Positions 18,852 to 28,619 of a DNA stretch of 64,000 nucleotides are shown in pieces (the stretch's first letter is position 1; the number at the start of each line of letters is the position of its first letter). The translations under genes were made by a program, and so were the position numbers. This DNA comes from Paludibacter propionicigenes WB4 (GTDB lineage: Bacteria; Bacteroidota; Bacteroidia; Bacteroidales; Paludibacteraceae), in the NCBI RefSeq assembly GCF_000183135.1, contig NC_014734.1:2728001-2792000 (forward strand), in the 5' to 3' direction. The notes beneath the pieces were generated by a model. It was not told the origin of the DNA and did no database searches. It worked only from the letters and a program-made list of their open reading frames with translations.

Positions 18852-19671
18852 CTTTGTTCTCCTTTCGCAAATGAGTCAAAAACGCTTTTCGGGCTGCCAC
18901 ATATTCATCGTCAGTTATAGAGAATTCGCCGTACCAGATATTGTTGTACAGGTATGAAAGGTACGCAAATTGTTTCCGCAAAGTTTCATCTCTTAACTCC
19001 GCCAGATAGTCGGCATTTGTTTTTTCGGGCAACCACACGATGAGCTCTTTGTCTTTGAGGTTTTTAAGTAACCATAGATAATATAACCGAATACTCTGAC
19101 GTGTATTACCTTGTTTTTCTATTTCGGATATGAGTTGCTCAAAGTCGGCAGACTGGATAAGTTGTTCTGTGTTATTGATATCGATTACCACCGAATCGTT
19201 TTTTTTCTGGAAAAACCAGGTTCCTTTGTGGTTCATGTAAACTCTGACGATGAAATAGATAACTGCCAGAATGATTAGGACGCACAATATCCTTATACTC
19301 CATAGCGTAATACCGGAAGCCTTGTTTAATGAATTAAGTCCTAATAACTTTTTCAGCAGTTCATTTATTTTTTCGAGTAAACGGACGAAAAACGATTTGC
19401 TGACGTCTTCCTGTTTGTAATTAAAATCATTATCACTCAGATATTTTTTTCTGAAATTGGGGTTAAGCGTCACTACCTTTCTGTCGGTAGTGTCCACGGG
19501 CACCGATTTGAGAACCTTTTCGATTTCGGTAATCTGATCTTTGGGTGTCTCTGTATGGAGTTTATCGATGACCGATTTAGGACTTATCCGAATAGAGTCG
19601 GACTTTGCAAACAAAAAGGATTGCGAAGCCAGAAACAAGTAAAATATAAGCAGGGTTTTATTCCTCTTCAT
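18844..19671 (-). CDS. DUF4129 domain membrane protein
   Basis: 275 residues: signal peptide (1-22), periplasmic stretch, one transmembrane helix (about 122-142), and a cytoplasmic C-terminal DUF4129 domain (about 165-260), recognisable from YLWLLKNLKDK and the LSYLYNNIWYGEFSITDDEY block. It overlaps both operon neighbours (14 bases upstream, 8 downstream), a sign of strict co-expression. Confidence 0.8.
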   Translation of the reverse strand: MKRNKTLLIFYLFLASQSFLFAKSDSIRISPKSVIDKLHTETPKDQITEIEKVLKSVPVDTTDRKVVTLNPNFRKKYLSDNDFNYKQEDVSKSFFVRLLEKINELLKKLLGLNSLNKASGITLWSIRILCVLIILAVIYFIVRVYMNHKGTWFFQKKNDSVVIDINNTEQLIQSADFEQLISEIEKQGNTRQSIRLYYLWLLKNLKDKELIVWLPEKTNADYLAELRDETLRKQFAYLSYLYNNIWYGEFSITDDEYVAARKAFLTHLRKENKDG

Positions 19672-20587
19672 TCTTGCCTATATTATCAATCTCCGAATAA
19701 GCATCATAATGTTCGGTTGCTTCCTGCGAGCTATAATAAATTATTCCCTGATGTACATACAAGATATTGTACAGCACGTACGAAACAATTGTACCAAGGA
19801 TGTAAATAGCTGTCATGGTGGGCGACAGATTTACAGGAGAAGGCGTTCCACCCGATGAAATCAGGGTAGCTATTGACATCATGCTTGGTATCATGGTGAT
19901 GGTGCTACCTAATATAGAAACAGCAAAGAGCAAGGCTACTGTGGATCCGATAATGCTCCAGTAATTGCTGAACACAATTCTACGTCCTTCGCCTACAGCT
20001 TCAAAAAAGCCGACTTCCTCTTCCATATAAACATACAGTGCCTGCATGTACCAGGCCATGATGGTAGGGATGGATAGCAACAGAAGCGGAATTCCGACAA
20101 GAATAAAACAAAGCACAACCCCCAAAGCAAAGATTATCATTGCGAGTGGTAAAAGTGTGAACATGGAAATGAGTCCGAATAAAAAAATGCGCGCTGCATA
20201 TCCTTTCATTTCGATGAAAATCTCGGAAGGAGTGAACGTATCCCGATCGGTTTCTTTAATCAACCTCATGTGAGCCATTGGGTAGGCTATAGTGAAAATG
20301 GAGAAAACAATCATTACTACAAAGAATATAGCCCCCATGCTGAAAAAAGATCCCATGTCGTTGGTGTACATCGAAAACAGATTGGCGCTGGGTTTTTGCA
20401 TACTAAGCAGATTTTGCATACTGCTCTTGAACATGAAGTAATAAACCAAACTCCACACAAGCATCAAAGCTCCGTTGATAACGAGGTAGTTCTTTAAAAA
20501 ATTTTTCCCGAACTGCTTCAAATACTGCATAGTGTCGCCAATGTAGGCGCTGAAATCACGTTTTTTGTAAAGTTGAAATACTGACAT
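19658..20587 (-). CDS. Polytopic membrane protein in the MoxR/SpoIIM operon
   Basis: 309 residues with about six transmembrane helices and a long cytoplasmic N-terminal amphipathic segment. No catalytic motif is seen. Glycerophosphoryl-diester-phosphodiesterase-like membrane domains and DUF4013 proteins look similar, but I cannot assign it. Start region overlaps the SpoIIM-like gene by 32 bases and the stop overlaps DUF4129 by 14. Confidence 0.7.
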   Translation of the reverse strand: MSVFQLYKKRDFSAYIGDTMQYLKQFGKNFLKNYLVINGALMLVWSLVYYFMFKSSMQNLLSMQKPSANLFSMYTNDMGSFFSMGAIFFVVMIVFSIFTIAYPMAHMRLIKETDRDTFTPSEIFIEMKGYAARIFLFGLISMFTLLPLAMIIFALGVVLCFILVGIPLLLLSIPTIMAWYMQALYVYMEEEVGFFEAVGEGRRIVFSNYWSIIGSTVALLFAVSILGSTITMIPSMMSIATLISSGGTPSPVNLSPTMTAIYILGTIVSYVLYNILYVHQGIIYYSSQEATEHYDAYSEIDNIGKNEEE

Positions 20588-21545
20588 GGCTTTGCTTTTT
20601 GTTTACAATGGTTGGATATAGTAAGTAATAAAACGAGATGATTGACAATGTAGAAATAATGATCAGAATATTGAGCCACAGAGGCATGGTGTTCGAATGA
20701 CGGGTTACAAATCCTTCGATAAATCCGGCAGTCACAAAAAATGGCACTGTGCTGATGAACACTTTCAGACTATCCTGCACACCTGTTTTAAAAGAGTACA
20801 TTCTGGAGTAAGTTTTTGGAAAAAGAAATGAACCTGCCAGTATAAATCCGGCCGCCGTGGAGATTACAATACTGAATATCTCCATCGCTCCGTGGAGCCA
20901 TATACCTCTGATGCTTTGCTCCAACACCCCCTGCTCGTAAAAGAAATACTGAAATGAGCCCAGCATAATGCCGTTTTGCAACGCAATGTAAAAAGTCAGT
21001 ATTCCGGCCGAAAGCCCGTATATATAAGCGCTGGCTGCCACTCCTATGTTATTCATGGTGATGCCGATAAACGAGCCGAATGAGTTTCCTGATTTGTAAA
21101 CGGCCATGGGGTCGCCCTTGGCAATGTTCTCCAGAGTTTTGTTTACATAGGCATCGCCCAGCACCAGTCTCACGAATGTACGGTCGTATCGTGCCGAGAG
21201 CGCTCCCAACAGACTGAAAAAGAAGAACAGTACGAAAGCAAAAATTATTTTTTTGCGGTGACTGTAGACAATGGTGGGAACTTCTGTTTTAAAAAAATAA
21301 GCCACCCGGTTGTGCTCTATTCGTCGGGTCTTGTAAATTTTTCTGTATATTTGCGACACCAAAAAGTTAAGATAAACGGTGGTTTTACTTTTTGGATAAT
21401 AGGTTTGCGCATAGGAGAGGTCGTTTAATAGCTGTATATAAGCATCTGCCAACTCGTCGGGGTTACGTTTGCTTTTGGTCTTCAACGATTGTTCAAAGTC
21501 CAACCATTTCGATTTGTTTTGTTTTATGAATGCTATTTCTCTCAT
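20556..21545 (-). CDS. Stage II sporulation protein M-like membrane protein
   Basis: 329 residues from the ATG at 21545 (MREIAFIKQNKSKW). The upstream ATG at 21596 would overlap the divergent RDD gene and add a stray hydrophobic stretch, so the shorter form is preferred. It has a cytoplasmic N-terminal third and about six helices, with the SpoIIM-type block GIWLHGAMEIFSIVISTAAG (about residue 225). In non-sporulating Bacteroidota these proteins pair with RDD and MoxR-operon genes; sporulation is not implied. First gene of the six-gene operon running to 15293. Confidence 0.82.
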   Translation of the reverse strand: MREIAFIKQNKSKWLDFEQSLKTKSKRNPDELADAYIQLLNDLSYAQTYYPKSKTTVYLNFLVSQIYRKIYKTRRIEHNRVAYFFKTEVPTIVYSHRKKIIFAFVLFFFFSLLGALSARYDRTFVRLVLGDAYVNKTLENIAKGDPMAVYKSGNSFGSFIGITMNNIGVAASAYIYGLSAGILTFYIALQNGIMLGSFQYFFYEQGVLEQSIRGIWLHGAMEIFSIVISTAAGFILAGSFLFPKTYSRMYSFKTGVQDSLKVFISTVPFFVTAGFIEGFVTRHSNTMPLWLNILIIISTLSIISFYYLLYPTIVNKKQSHVSISTLQKT

Positions 21546-21568
21546 ACTAATTGCAAAAATAATAAAAA

Positions 21569-22309
21569 ATGTCAAAGTTATATGTAACCACAACACAAAA
21601 CGTTAAACTATTTTTCACTCCGGCTTCCGTGGGAGACAGAATGCTGGCGTATGGTATTGATTTACTGATAAAAATAGCCTATGTGTTTATTGTCGTTATG
21701 GTGTATGTCTATGTTGGGAGTATCGGAAGCATTCTGGATGGGCACGACTGGTTGTCGATAGCTTTGTTTTCATTGTTTATGTTGCCGGTAGTGTTTTACA
21801 CTCTCGTTTCCGAAACACTGATGGAGGGACAAACTTTCGGTAAAAAGCTGATTAAAATCAAAGTGATAAAAATAGATGGCTTTCAGGCGGGATTTATCGA
21901 TTACCTCACCCGTTGGATATTTGCGATAGTGGATATTAACATAGGCTATGTGCCCGGGCTTATTTCGATGGTGGTTACTACTCACACGCGACGGTTAGGC
22001 GATTTGGCTGCCGGAACTGCCGTTATCACCGAAAAATCGAAGTATGACATATCGCACACTATCCTGATGGATGTGGATGACAGCTACAAACCTTACTTTG
22101 CGCAGCATCAGGTTATACTTTTTAGTGATAACGACATCCGGATTATCAAGGAAAATGCCGACATAGCCTTTGCGCAGGTCAATTATAGCATTATGGAAAA
22201 GCTGACCCGAAAAATAGAATCGGTAATGAATATCCAAAATCCCTTTAAAACCGAGCGTGAGCTAATTAATACCCTGCTGAAGGACTATGATTATCATACG
22301 GGGAAGTAA
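21569..22309 (+). CDS. RDD family membrane protein
   Basis: 246 residues. The family's Arg-Asp signature appears as GDRMLAYGIDLLIKI (about 18-32), followed by helices at about 28-50, 60-80 and 108-130, GQTFGKKLIKIKV, and THTRRLGDLAAGTAVI. RDD proteins are small transporters or membrane adaptors of mostly unknown role. Divergent to the SpoIIM-like gene with only 23 bases between start codons, so the two promoters must overlap each other's coding ends. Confidence 0.85.
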   Translation: MSKLYVTTTQNVKLFFTPASVGDRMLAYGIDLLIKIAYVFIVVMVYVYVGSIGSILDGHDWLSIALFSLFMLPVVFYTLVSETLMEGQTFGKKLIKIKVIKIDGFQAGFIDYLTRWIFAIVDINIGYVPGLISMVVTTHTRRLGDLAAGTAVITEKSKYDISHTILMDVDDSYKPYFAQHQVILFSDNDIRIIKENADIAFAQVNYSIMEKLTRKIESVMNIQNPFKTERELINTLLKDYDYHTGK

Positions 22310-22351
22310 AAATGGTTGTTTTGATTGGAAACTATTTATGAAAGAGTATTT

Positions 22352-22930
22352 TCATGATTGTTTAGTTACAATTAGAATGAATTTATATTGTTCAACTGTT
22401 GCATTGGGTTGTTGACATTGAGTTATATTAGTCTTTGCTAAAAATATTTTTAATGATGTGTTCTTAATTAAAGCACCAGAGCCGAAAACTTTGATGAACG
22501 CTTGATTAAAATAGGTGCTGTCTTTTAGTGCTACCCCCGTAGACTTAAGCTCATCAATTCTACGTTGAATATCACTGACATCAGTTCCATTATCTAAATA
22601 ATCGAAAGCTGTCCCTCCGGGAGCGGATTGAACATCTAATAACTTATTATTGCCATTAATTTGCAAATAAGCATGTGCTCTTATTTCTAAGATTTGCTTT
22701 TGATAATCGACAAAATCTACAAGCCCTAGACAAGGAACATTATTACTTGCATTTTTAAGAGCGAAGATATAGTTATTATTATCTACTTGTATTCCTATTG
22801 ATTCCCCGTACTTTAATTCAAATACATTTACAACTTGTCCTACATTATCTGTTGTAAGATCTTCAGACTTGCATGCAAGAAATCCCACACAAGAAAAAAT
22901 TAGAAGAGCTCTAATGATTTTATACTTCAT
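22352..22930 (-). CDS. Small lipoprotein of unknown function (1 of 3)
   Basis: 192 residues with a lipobox at C20 (GFLAC), followed by a mixed beta-rich domain (ELKYGESIGIQVDNNNYIFAL). No known family recognised; the opening resembles small lipoproteins that carry a proteinase-inhibitor-like or beta-sandwich domain, but I would not press this. Four bases separate it from the next lipoprotein gene, so they are probably co-transcribed. Base composition is clearly more AT-rich than in the flanking operons. Confidence 0.65.
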   Translation of the reverse strand: MKYKIIRALLIFSCVGFLACKSEDLTTDNVGQVVNVFELKYGESIGIQVDNNNYIFALKNASNNVPCLGLVDFVDYQKQILEIRAHAYLQINGNNKLLDVQSAPGGTAFDYLDNGTDVSDIQRRIDELKSTGVALKDSTYFNQAFIKVFGSGALIKNTSLKIFLAKTNITQCQQPNATVEQYKFILIVTKQS

Positions 22931-22934
22931 ATTT

Positions 22935-23261
22935 TTATTTATTATAAAATTCTAATTGTCCTGCATATTGAGGAGCAGTACACATTGCAATTACGACACC
23001 TGTCCACTCTGTATATTTAGTGATTTTAAAATAGACGATATCACCTATTTTCAACTGTCCTTTGTGCAAATTTGGATCAAAAGAGATTGTTGAGTTTACA
23101 GGTAATCCTTGGGGAATAGATTTTTCAATCTGAATTATATTATAACATGCACCGGCATTTAAAGATATAATCTTTCCTTGATAAGACAGGTTATCATCCT
23201 CACAGCTAAACAGCACAAATAATAGAGTAATAAATGTTAGTGAAATTAATCTCGTTTTCAT
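22935..23261 (-). CDS. Small lipoprotein of unknown function (2 of 3)
   Basis: 108 residues; lipobox at C20 (VLFSC) then an acidic linker (EDD) and a short beta-rich domain with three further cysteines, including ACYN and MCTAP. No family recognised. Lies between the two other lipoprotein genes on the same strand. Confidence 0.65.
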   Translation of the reverse strand: MKTRLISLTFITLLFVLFSCEDDNLSYQGKIISLNAGACYNIIQIEKSIPQGLPVNSTISFDPNLHKGQLKIGDIVYFKITKYTEWTGVVIAMCTAPQYAGQLEFYNK

Positions 23262-23333
23262 AATCTTATAAGTTTATACGATAAAGTATTAATAGATTAA
23301 TTAGATGTATATTTTTCTTTTTTGAACGTTAGG

Positions 23334-23750
23334 TCAATAATTTTCCTTCACCTCCCATATTTTTGCAACAAGTGTATTTTCTAGGAAAAAAGCATCCCAG
23401 CCTTCAGACACCGTTCCTTCAGTGTAATTAAACAAAACACCTATTCCTTCGCAAGTGTACACTACGTGCTTCCAAATTACGGATGGACTCTTATCACGAT
23501 TCTCGGCAGAAGTATTTAAAATGACGATATGATTCACGCCAGTTGTATTATTTTTATAAATGGATATGGATATCGAGTAGCTATTATAATGTTCACTACA
23601 ATATGCTTTCAACCAAGGAAGATTATTTAAAGGATCAGTTATACCACAAGCTGGAACGTTGTGATTTTCAAATCTTGAATACTGGGGATCATTCTTGCAT
23701 CCCATTAAGAGGAACAAAATAAATAAACTACTAATAATTTTTATTCTCAT
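23334..23750 (-). CDS. Small lipoprotein of unknown function (3 of 3)
   Basis: 138 residues; lipobox at C18 (LLMGC). The segment ACGITDPLNNLPWLKAYC is a recurring sequence in short Bacteroidota lipoproteins, but I know no function for it. It is the promoter-proximal gene of the three, separated from the next by about 70 bases. Confidence 0.68.
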   Translation of the reverse strand: MRIKIISSLFILFLLMGCKNDPQYSRFENHNVPACGITDPLNNLPWLKAYCSEHYNSYSISISIYKNNTTGVNHIVILNTSAENRDKSPSVIWKHVVYTCEGIGVLFNYTEGTVSEGWDAFFLENTLVAKIWEVKENY

Positions 23751-23904
23751 AGCTTTTTTGTCTTTTGTACGAATTGTATAGCATCTTAATCTACAAAATT
23801 TAATTATAAAGATGCAATTTGCTTTAAAAACGTTGCATTTCTTCTTGCTGCAAATTTAAATAAATATTTTACAGTTTATTATTTCGTAATCGTGACTGTC
23901 ATAG

Positions 23905-23945
23905 CAAAAAAAACGCCCTCGTTGCTACCTAGAGCAACAGGGGCG
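23905..23945 (-). terminator. Terminator after the aldo-keto reductase operon
   Basis: A GC-rich hairpin (about 13-base arms, 23914-23945, with two mismatches) is followed on the reverse strand by a run of eight T. It ends transcripts coming from the reductase gene whose stop codon is at 23978. Confidence 0.85.
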
Positions 23946-23977
23946 GGGATTTAAATGAAAAGAGTGAGATTGTAGAT

Positions 23978-24994
23978 TTATGCCTTACGGTCGGCACTCT
24001 GGCGTTCAATCATCCAGCCAGGATATTCGGGCGATAGTTTGCTTACCGCTTCGAGTTGAGCTAATTCGTCTGCCGTAAGTTTCAGGTCTACCGCTTTCAG
24101 GTTATCCTGTAGCTGTTCCGGTCTTTTGGCTCCGATAATGACCGAAGTAACCACCGGCTGGTGAAGCAACCATCCCAAAGCAACCTGCGGTACGGTGACA
24201 TCTTTAGCTACGGCTATTTCCTGCATGACATCAATGATGTCGAAGGCTTTGTCTTTATTCACGGGTGGAAAGTCGAAGTTTACACGGCGACCTTCTTCAG
24301 CATTGGCTTCGCGGGTATATTTTCCGCTCAGGAAACCTCCTGCCAATGGACTCCAAACCATCAGTCCCACCTTTTGGTCGAGCAATAAGGGCACTACTTC
24401 GCGTTCCAGATCACGTCCGGCAACAGTATAATATGCTTGTAACGATACGAATTTAGCTAAATGTTGTTGAGCCGAAATGCCCAGGGCTTTCATTATTTGC
24501 CAGGCCGCCAGGTTGGAGCAACCGATATAACGCACTTTGCCACTTTTTACAAGCATGTCGAGCGCTTCCAGTGTTTCTTCAATCGGAGTCAGGGGGTCGA
24601 AACCGTGAATCTGATACAAATCAATATAATCCATATTCAGGCGGGTCAGACTTTCGTTGGCCTGTTGCAGAATATGTTTGCGGGTTAATCCCGAATTATT
24701 GATGCCAGTACCTATGGTGCCACGCACTTTGGTGGCAATCACCAGGTCGTCGCGTTTCAGTCCCAGATCGCGGATGGCCTGTCCGGTCATCATTTCGCTA
24801 AGTCCTTCGCTATATACATTGGCTGTGTCAATAAAGTTGATGCCGGCATCTACCGACTGTTTTACCAATTCGTTGGCTTCATCCTGTGGCAGAGCACCGA
24901 TGGCTGTCCACATTCCCTGTCCGCCAAAGGTCATGGTGCCCAGGCAGAGTTCGGACACTTTTAGTCCGGTGTTTCCTAATAAATTGTATTTCAT
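23978..24994 (-). CDS. Aldo/keto reductase
   Basis: 338 residues. The AKR tetrad is in place: Asp in FIDTANVYSEG, Tyr in the same block, Lys in VIATKV, His in YQIHGFD; the C-terminal SVIIGAKRPEQLQDNL binds NADPH. It resembles the YajO/potassium-channel-beta-like group that reduces aldehydes and ketones. Last gene of a run of five genes on this strand transcribed away from the AraC-type regulator at 28680. Confidence 0.92.
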   Translation of the reverse strand: MKYNLLGNTGLKVSELCLGTMTFGGQGMWTAIGALPQDEANELVKQSVDAGINFIDTANVYSEGLSEMMTGQAIRDLGLKRDDLVIATKVRGTIGTGINNSGLTRKHILQQANESLTRLNMDYIDLYQIHGFDPLTPIEETLEALDMLVKSGKVRYIGCSNLAAWQIMKALGISAQQHLAKFVSLQAYYTVAGRDLEREVVPLLLDQKVGLMVWSPLAGGFLSGKYTREANAEEGRRVNFDFPPVNKDKAFDIIDVMQEIAVAKDVTVPQVALGWLLHQPVVTSVIIGAKRPEQLQDNLKAVDLKLTADELAQLEAVSKLSPEYPGWMIERQSADRKA

Positions 24995-25057
24995 ATTTGT
25001 TTGTTTTTAGTTGTTGAGTTTAATGATATAAATATGTATCGAATTAAAATGACAATA

Positions 25058-26038
25058 TTATTTACCCGCCATCTTTGCCATACTTTCGGGGTAGCGAACC
25101 CCGATATTGGGATAGCGGAGCAATAAATCTTCGATAGATTGCATGTCGGCTTCCGAAAGCACAACATCCACGGCTCCGGCATTATCTTCAAGGTATTTCC
25201 GCCGTTTTGTTCCGGGTATGGGGATAATATTTTCGCTTTGCGCCAATACCCAGGCTAACGCCAACTGTGCAGGTGTACATTGTTTGTCGATTGCCAATGC
25301 GGCAAATGCTCCTGCCAGTTTACGATTATTGTCCCAATGTTCGTCAGAAAAGCGCGGAAGAGATTTACGAAAATCGTTTTCACCCAGACTCTCTTTTTCC
25401 ACCGTGTTGGTGACTAACCCGCGCGACAGAGGGCTAAAAGGAATAAAGCTGATGCCTAATTCCTGACACAGAGGCAGAATTTCTTTTTCAACACCCCGGG
25501 TGAGCAACGAATACTCGCTCTGAAGTGCAGAGATAGGGTGCACCGCATGTGCCCGGCGGATGGATTCGGCTGAGGCTTCGGACAATCCGAGGTAGCGCAC
25601 TTTGCCTTCTTTGACCAACGCAGCCATGGCTTCCACCATTTCTTCCACAGGCACTTTGGGGTCAATGCGGTGGGCATAATACAAATCGATGGTTTCAATT
25701 TTCAGTCGGTGCAGACTTGCTTCGACGGCCTTTTTCATGTGAGCGGGAGATGCATCCACGGTAAACGGATCTTGTGGAGTAACTTTGAATCCAAACTTAG
25801 TGGCAATAAATACCTTGTCGCGATTTGGCACCAATACTTTCGAAATAAGTTCTTCGTTGATGCCGTTGCCGTAAATATCTGCCGTGTCCCAGAAGTTGAT
25901 CCCCAGATCAAGCGCTTTTTCCAAGGTGGCAATGGATTCTTTGTCGTCGCGTTCGCCGTAGGCATGACTCATACCCATGCAACCCAATCCAATGGCAGAG
26001 AGTTGCATGTTTGTTTTTCCCAGATTTCTGTATTTCAT
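25058..26038 (-). CDS. Aldo/keto reductase, AKR13-like
   Basis: 326 residues. Catalytic Asp and Tyr in [15 protein letters not shown], Lys in FIATKFGF, His in LYYAHRIDP. The overall pattern ([28 protein letters not shown]) is that of the plant-pyridoxal-reductase/AKR13 group. Separated by about 60 bases from the other reductase, which is only distantly similar, so they are not a recent duplication. Confidence 0.92.
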   Translation of the reverse strand: MKYRNLGKTNMQLSAIGLGCMGMSHAYGERDDKESIATLEKALDLGINFWDTADIYGNGINEELISKVLVPNRDKVFIATKFGFKVTPQDPFTVDASPAHMKKAVEASLHRLKIETIDLYYAHRIDPKVPVEEMVEAMAALVKEGKVRYLGLSEASAESIRRAHAVHPISALQSEYSLLTRGVEKEILPLCQELGISFIPFSPLSRGLVTNTVEKESLGENDFRKSLPRFSDEHWDNNRKLAGAFAALAIDKQCTPAQLALAWVLAQSENIIPIPGTKRRKYLEDNAGAVDVVLSEADMQSIEDLLLRYPNIGVRYPESMAKMAGK

Positions 26039-26141
26039 GTTGTTTTTTTTGATTAGGAGTTGATTATTGCGTTTTATTACAACGCTGTTTGTCTGATAAT
26101 GTTAGTTTAGATTTTAAACTGTGAGCAATGTTTACTTAAGA

Positions 26142-26498
26142 TTATTTTTTGTGCTCTACGTATTCTATAATGATTCCATCTTTGTGTTGAACTGTCATAT
26201 TAAATCCGGTGGGTACTTGCTGAATATCCCGGATGATTGTTGCATCATTTTTCAGTAAAAACTCTTTGAATTCCTCAACAGAATCTACGAGAAATGTTGC
26301 TTTTGTATTCATAAATGGTTTTAATGCCTCATCAGAACCTCCAATCAAAAGAATATCCCTAACTCGGGCTATTTCTAATTTCATCTGCGGATAGTCGAAT
26401 CGGGAAGAGCATTTCTCCTGAAGCAATCCCTCGTAAAAACAAATTGCCGCATCAATATCGTTTACATATACACGGGATAATATCTGTAAAACTTTCAT
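26142..26498 (-). CDS. VOC superfamily (glyoxalase-like) protein
   Basis: 118 residues with one bleomycin-resistance/glyoxalase beta-alpha-beta-beta-beta pair: LSRVYVNDIDAAICFYEGLL opens it and MTVQHKDGIIIEYVEHKK closes it, with the metal-type Glu in IIEYVE. Function of individual family members ranges from glyoxal handling to dioxygenases. The reductase context favours reactive-carbonyl defence, which is inference. Confidence 0.8.
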   Translation of the reverse strand: MKVLQILSRVYVNDIDAAICFYEGLLQEKCSSRFDYPQMKLEIARVRDILLIGGSDEALKPFMNTKATFLVDSVEEFKEFLLKNDATIIRDIQQVPTGFNMTVQHKDGIIIEYVEHKK

Positions 26499-26612
26499 CT
26501 TAATTGAAAATTAAATTATTTATATTTGAATATCTAAAACAAAGATTGTGCATGCTTATCAGATGAAGTTAGTCATGATTTGTTTATTGACCGGATATTT
26601 TTTGTCTGTTTA

Positions 26613-27260
26613 TTATTTCAAATCTTGGCGTACAAAGTGTGTTGCAACTTTTTGTACAACCTGGGGTTCGGGTAAAGTAGAGCGGGTAGCTTCGCGCATT
26701 TTCAGCTGCCAGGCCATGTTGTCGCCCAACACTTCGAGGGTGTTCACGCCCTCACCGTCATATCGCGCTTCGCCGGGAGTGAGTCCGTGCACTACCGACC
26801 AATAATTGCTTGTGGCTAATTGCATTTCGCAGTAGGTAAGGTAATGATTCAGTCCGTCCAACGTGTGAGAACCACCTGTGCGGCGCACTGCCACCAAAGC
26901 AGCTCCCACCTTATGGCGGAAAAAATTGCCATTACTCAGCGACACATAGAATAACCGGTCGAGGAAACTTTTCATAGAACCTGCTATGCCCGAAAAATAA
27001 ACCGGTGAAGCCAGTATAATCCCTTCGGCCTGGCGCAATGCCGGGATATGTCCGTTGAGCACATCGTTTTTAATACCACAGGTACCATCGCGTTTCACCC
27101 GGCACTGACCACAGGCTATGCAACCATGAATGGCTTTGTGGCCAATATGAATTACCTCGAAATCAATGCCGTTCGATTTCAGTTTCTCTCCTACGATCTG
27201 CAGTGATTGAGCCGTATTGCCGTCTTTGTGCGGACTTCCGTTGATTGCTACTACTTTCAT
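26613..27260 (-). CDS. Flavodoxin-fold NAD(P)H-dependent FMN reductase
   Basis: 215 residues. GSPHKDGNTAQSL (about 8-20) is the phosphate-binding loop for FMN, then CIACGQCRVKRDGTC (about 48-62) gives a Cys cluster as in iron-sulfur flavoproteins, and SPVYFSGIAGSMKSFLDR (about 85-102) the flavin-ring loop. It probably reduces quinones, azo or nitro compounds. Neighbours (reductases, MFS exporter, AraC regulator) suggest a shared stress or xenobiotic response. Confidence 0.88.
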   Translation of the reverse strand: MKVVAINGSPHKDGNTAQSLQIVGEKLKSNGIDFEVIHIGHKAIHGCIACGQCRVKRDGTCGIKNDVLNGHIPALRQAEGIILASPVYFSGIAGSMKSFLDRLFYVSLSNGNFFRHKVGAALVAVRRTGGSHTLDGLNHYLTYCEMQLATSNYWSVVHGLTPGEARYDGEGVNTLEVLGDNMAWQLKMREATRSTLPEPQVVQKVATHFVRQDLK

Positions 27261-27365
27261 ACGTTTATGTTTTTTTTATTGATAGATTAAAAAGCTGGGA
27301 ATCAAAACATGTGTCTTTTATAATGATTGCCTGGCGCTTTTGTATATTATAGAGTTTGAAATTAA

Positions 27366-28571
27366 TTATCCTTTATTTGCGTGATCTTCTGCGGCTTTTC
27401 GTTCTTTGAAAAGCAAGAACACAACCCCAGCGGCAAAGAGCAGCATTTGTAGCATCACGAAGTTCCAACCGCCCCATTGCCACATCATAATGCCAATGAA
27501 TGTACCCAATGCGCCGCCGCTGAAGAACAATGTCATGTATATGGTGTTGATGCGGCTATGTACCGACTCATCGAGCGTATACAGCAATGCGGTATTGGTA
27601 ACCTGAAGCGACTGCGCACCTACGTCGAGCAACAGAATGCCCACTATCATAGCCGCCACCGAGTGTTGGAAAAACAACATAATCAGAATGGAGCTGATGG
27701 TAAGGCTAATTGCCATAAAGCGTACACGGGTTACGCTGCCTTTGTCGGCACTTTTGCCCATAAATGGCGCAACCGATGCTCCGGCGATGGCAATTATTCC
27801 AAACAAACCAATGGTGCTGCTCTGAAAATTAAAAGGTGCACCGCTCAGATGAAAAGTCAGCGTCGTCCAGAACGAGCAGAAAAGTCCGAACTGCAAAATA
27901 CCGATAAACGACAATCTGCGGAGTAATTTGAACCTACCGAACTGCTGAAGTGCCGAACCCAACAGTTGAGGATAATTGCCGCTAAACGTGCTGGTGGTAT
28001 GGGGCAGATAAAGCATAAGCAACAGAGTAGAAAGCCCTACGGCTCCCGCCGAAATAAGATACACATACCGCCAGCCCAGCAAGTCGGCAATGGCACCGCT
28101 GAAAACCCTAGCGGCTAAGATTCCTATCAGTACGCCAGTAAATATTGTTCCTACGTTTTTACCTCTGTTCACCGTACTCATTCCGGCTGCCATAGGCATA
28201 ATAACCTGCACTGATACCGAAAATAAGCTGACCAGTATGCTCAGAAACCAAAGTTGAACAATGCTGTTGCTGATGAAAATGCCGGCCAGTGCCACAAGCA
28301 GCAATACCTGAAGCGAGATGATCAGCGTTTTCTTGTTCATTTTATCGCCCAGCGGGGTGATAAAAAATAACCCAAGTCCATACCCTATTTGCGACAACAT
28401 GGATATAAGACCCGCACTGGTTTCTGTGGTGTTGAACTCACGGGCAATATCCATCAGGATGGGTTGATTGTAATATATATTGGCTACCGTGATACCTGCC
28501 GATACGGCCATTAAGGTTATCAGTGCGGCGGGTATGCCTGCGGCAGTGTTTGAGGAGATTACTTTGCTCAT
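27366..28571 (-). CDS. MFS transporter, probable drug/metabolite exporter
   Basis: 401 residues and twelve hydrophobic segments. The loop between helices 2 and 3 (GLFFITPLGDKMNKKTLI) matches the MFS G-x-x-x-D-R/K signature. The closest pattern is that of small-molecule exporters such as YnfM. A TACTTTTG box at 28627-28620 on this strand is a plausible -7 element, with a leader of about 45 bases. Encoded back to back in direction with the AraC regulator, which ends about 110 bases upstream. Confidence 0.9.
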   Translation of the reverse strand: MSKVISSNTAAGIPAALITLMAVSAGITVANIYYNQPILMDIAREFNTTETSAGLISMLSQIGYGLGLFFITPLGDKMNKKTLIISLQVLLLVALAGIFISNSIVQLWFLSILVSLFSVSVQVIMPMAAGMSTVNRGKNVGTIFTGVLIGILAARVFSGAIADLLGWRYVYLISAGAVGLSTLLLMLYLPHTTSTFSGNYPQLLGSALQQFGRFKLLRRLSFIGILQFGLFCSFWTTLTFHLSGAPFNFQSSTIGLFGIIAIAGASVAPFMGKSADKGSVTRVRFMAISLTISSILIMLFFQHSVAAMIVGILLLDVGAQSLQVTNTALLYTLDESVHSRINTIYMTLFFSGGALGTFIGIMMWQWGGWNFVMLQMLLFAAGVVFLLFKERKAAEDHANKG

Positions 28572-28619
28572 AGTTGTAAAGAGATGAATAGTTTAATTAT
28601 CTGCATTAAAAACACGATG

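Noticed and set aside
20556-21545. Sporulation function for the SpoIIM-like protein
   Set aside because: The family name is historical; no other sporulation gene is present and this phylum does not sporulate.
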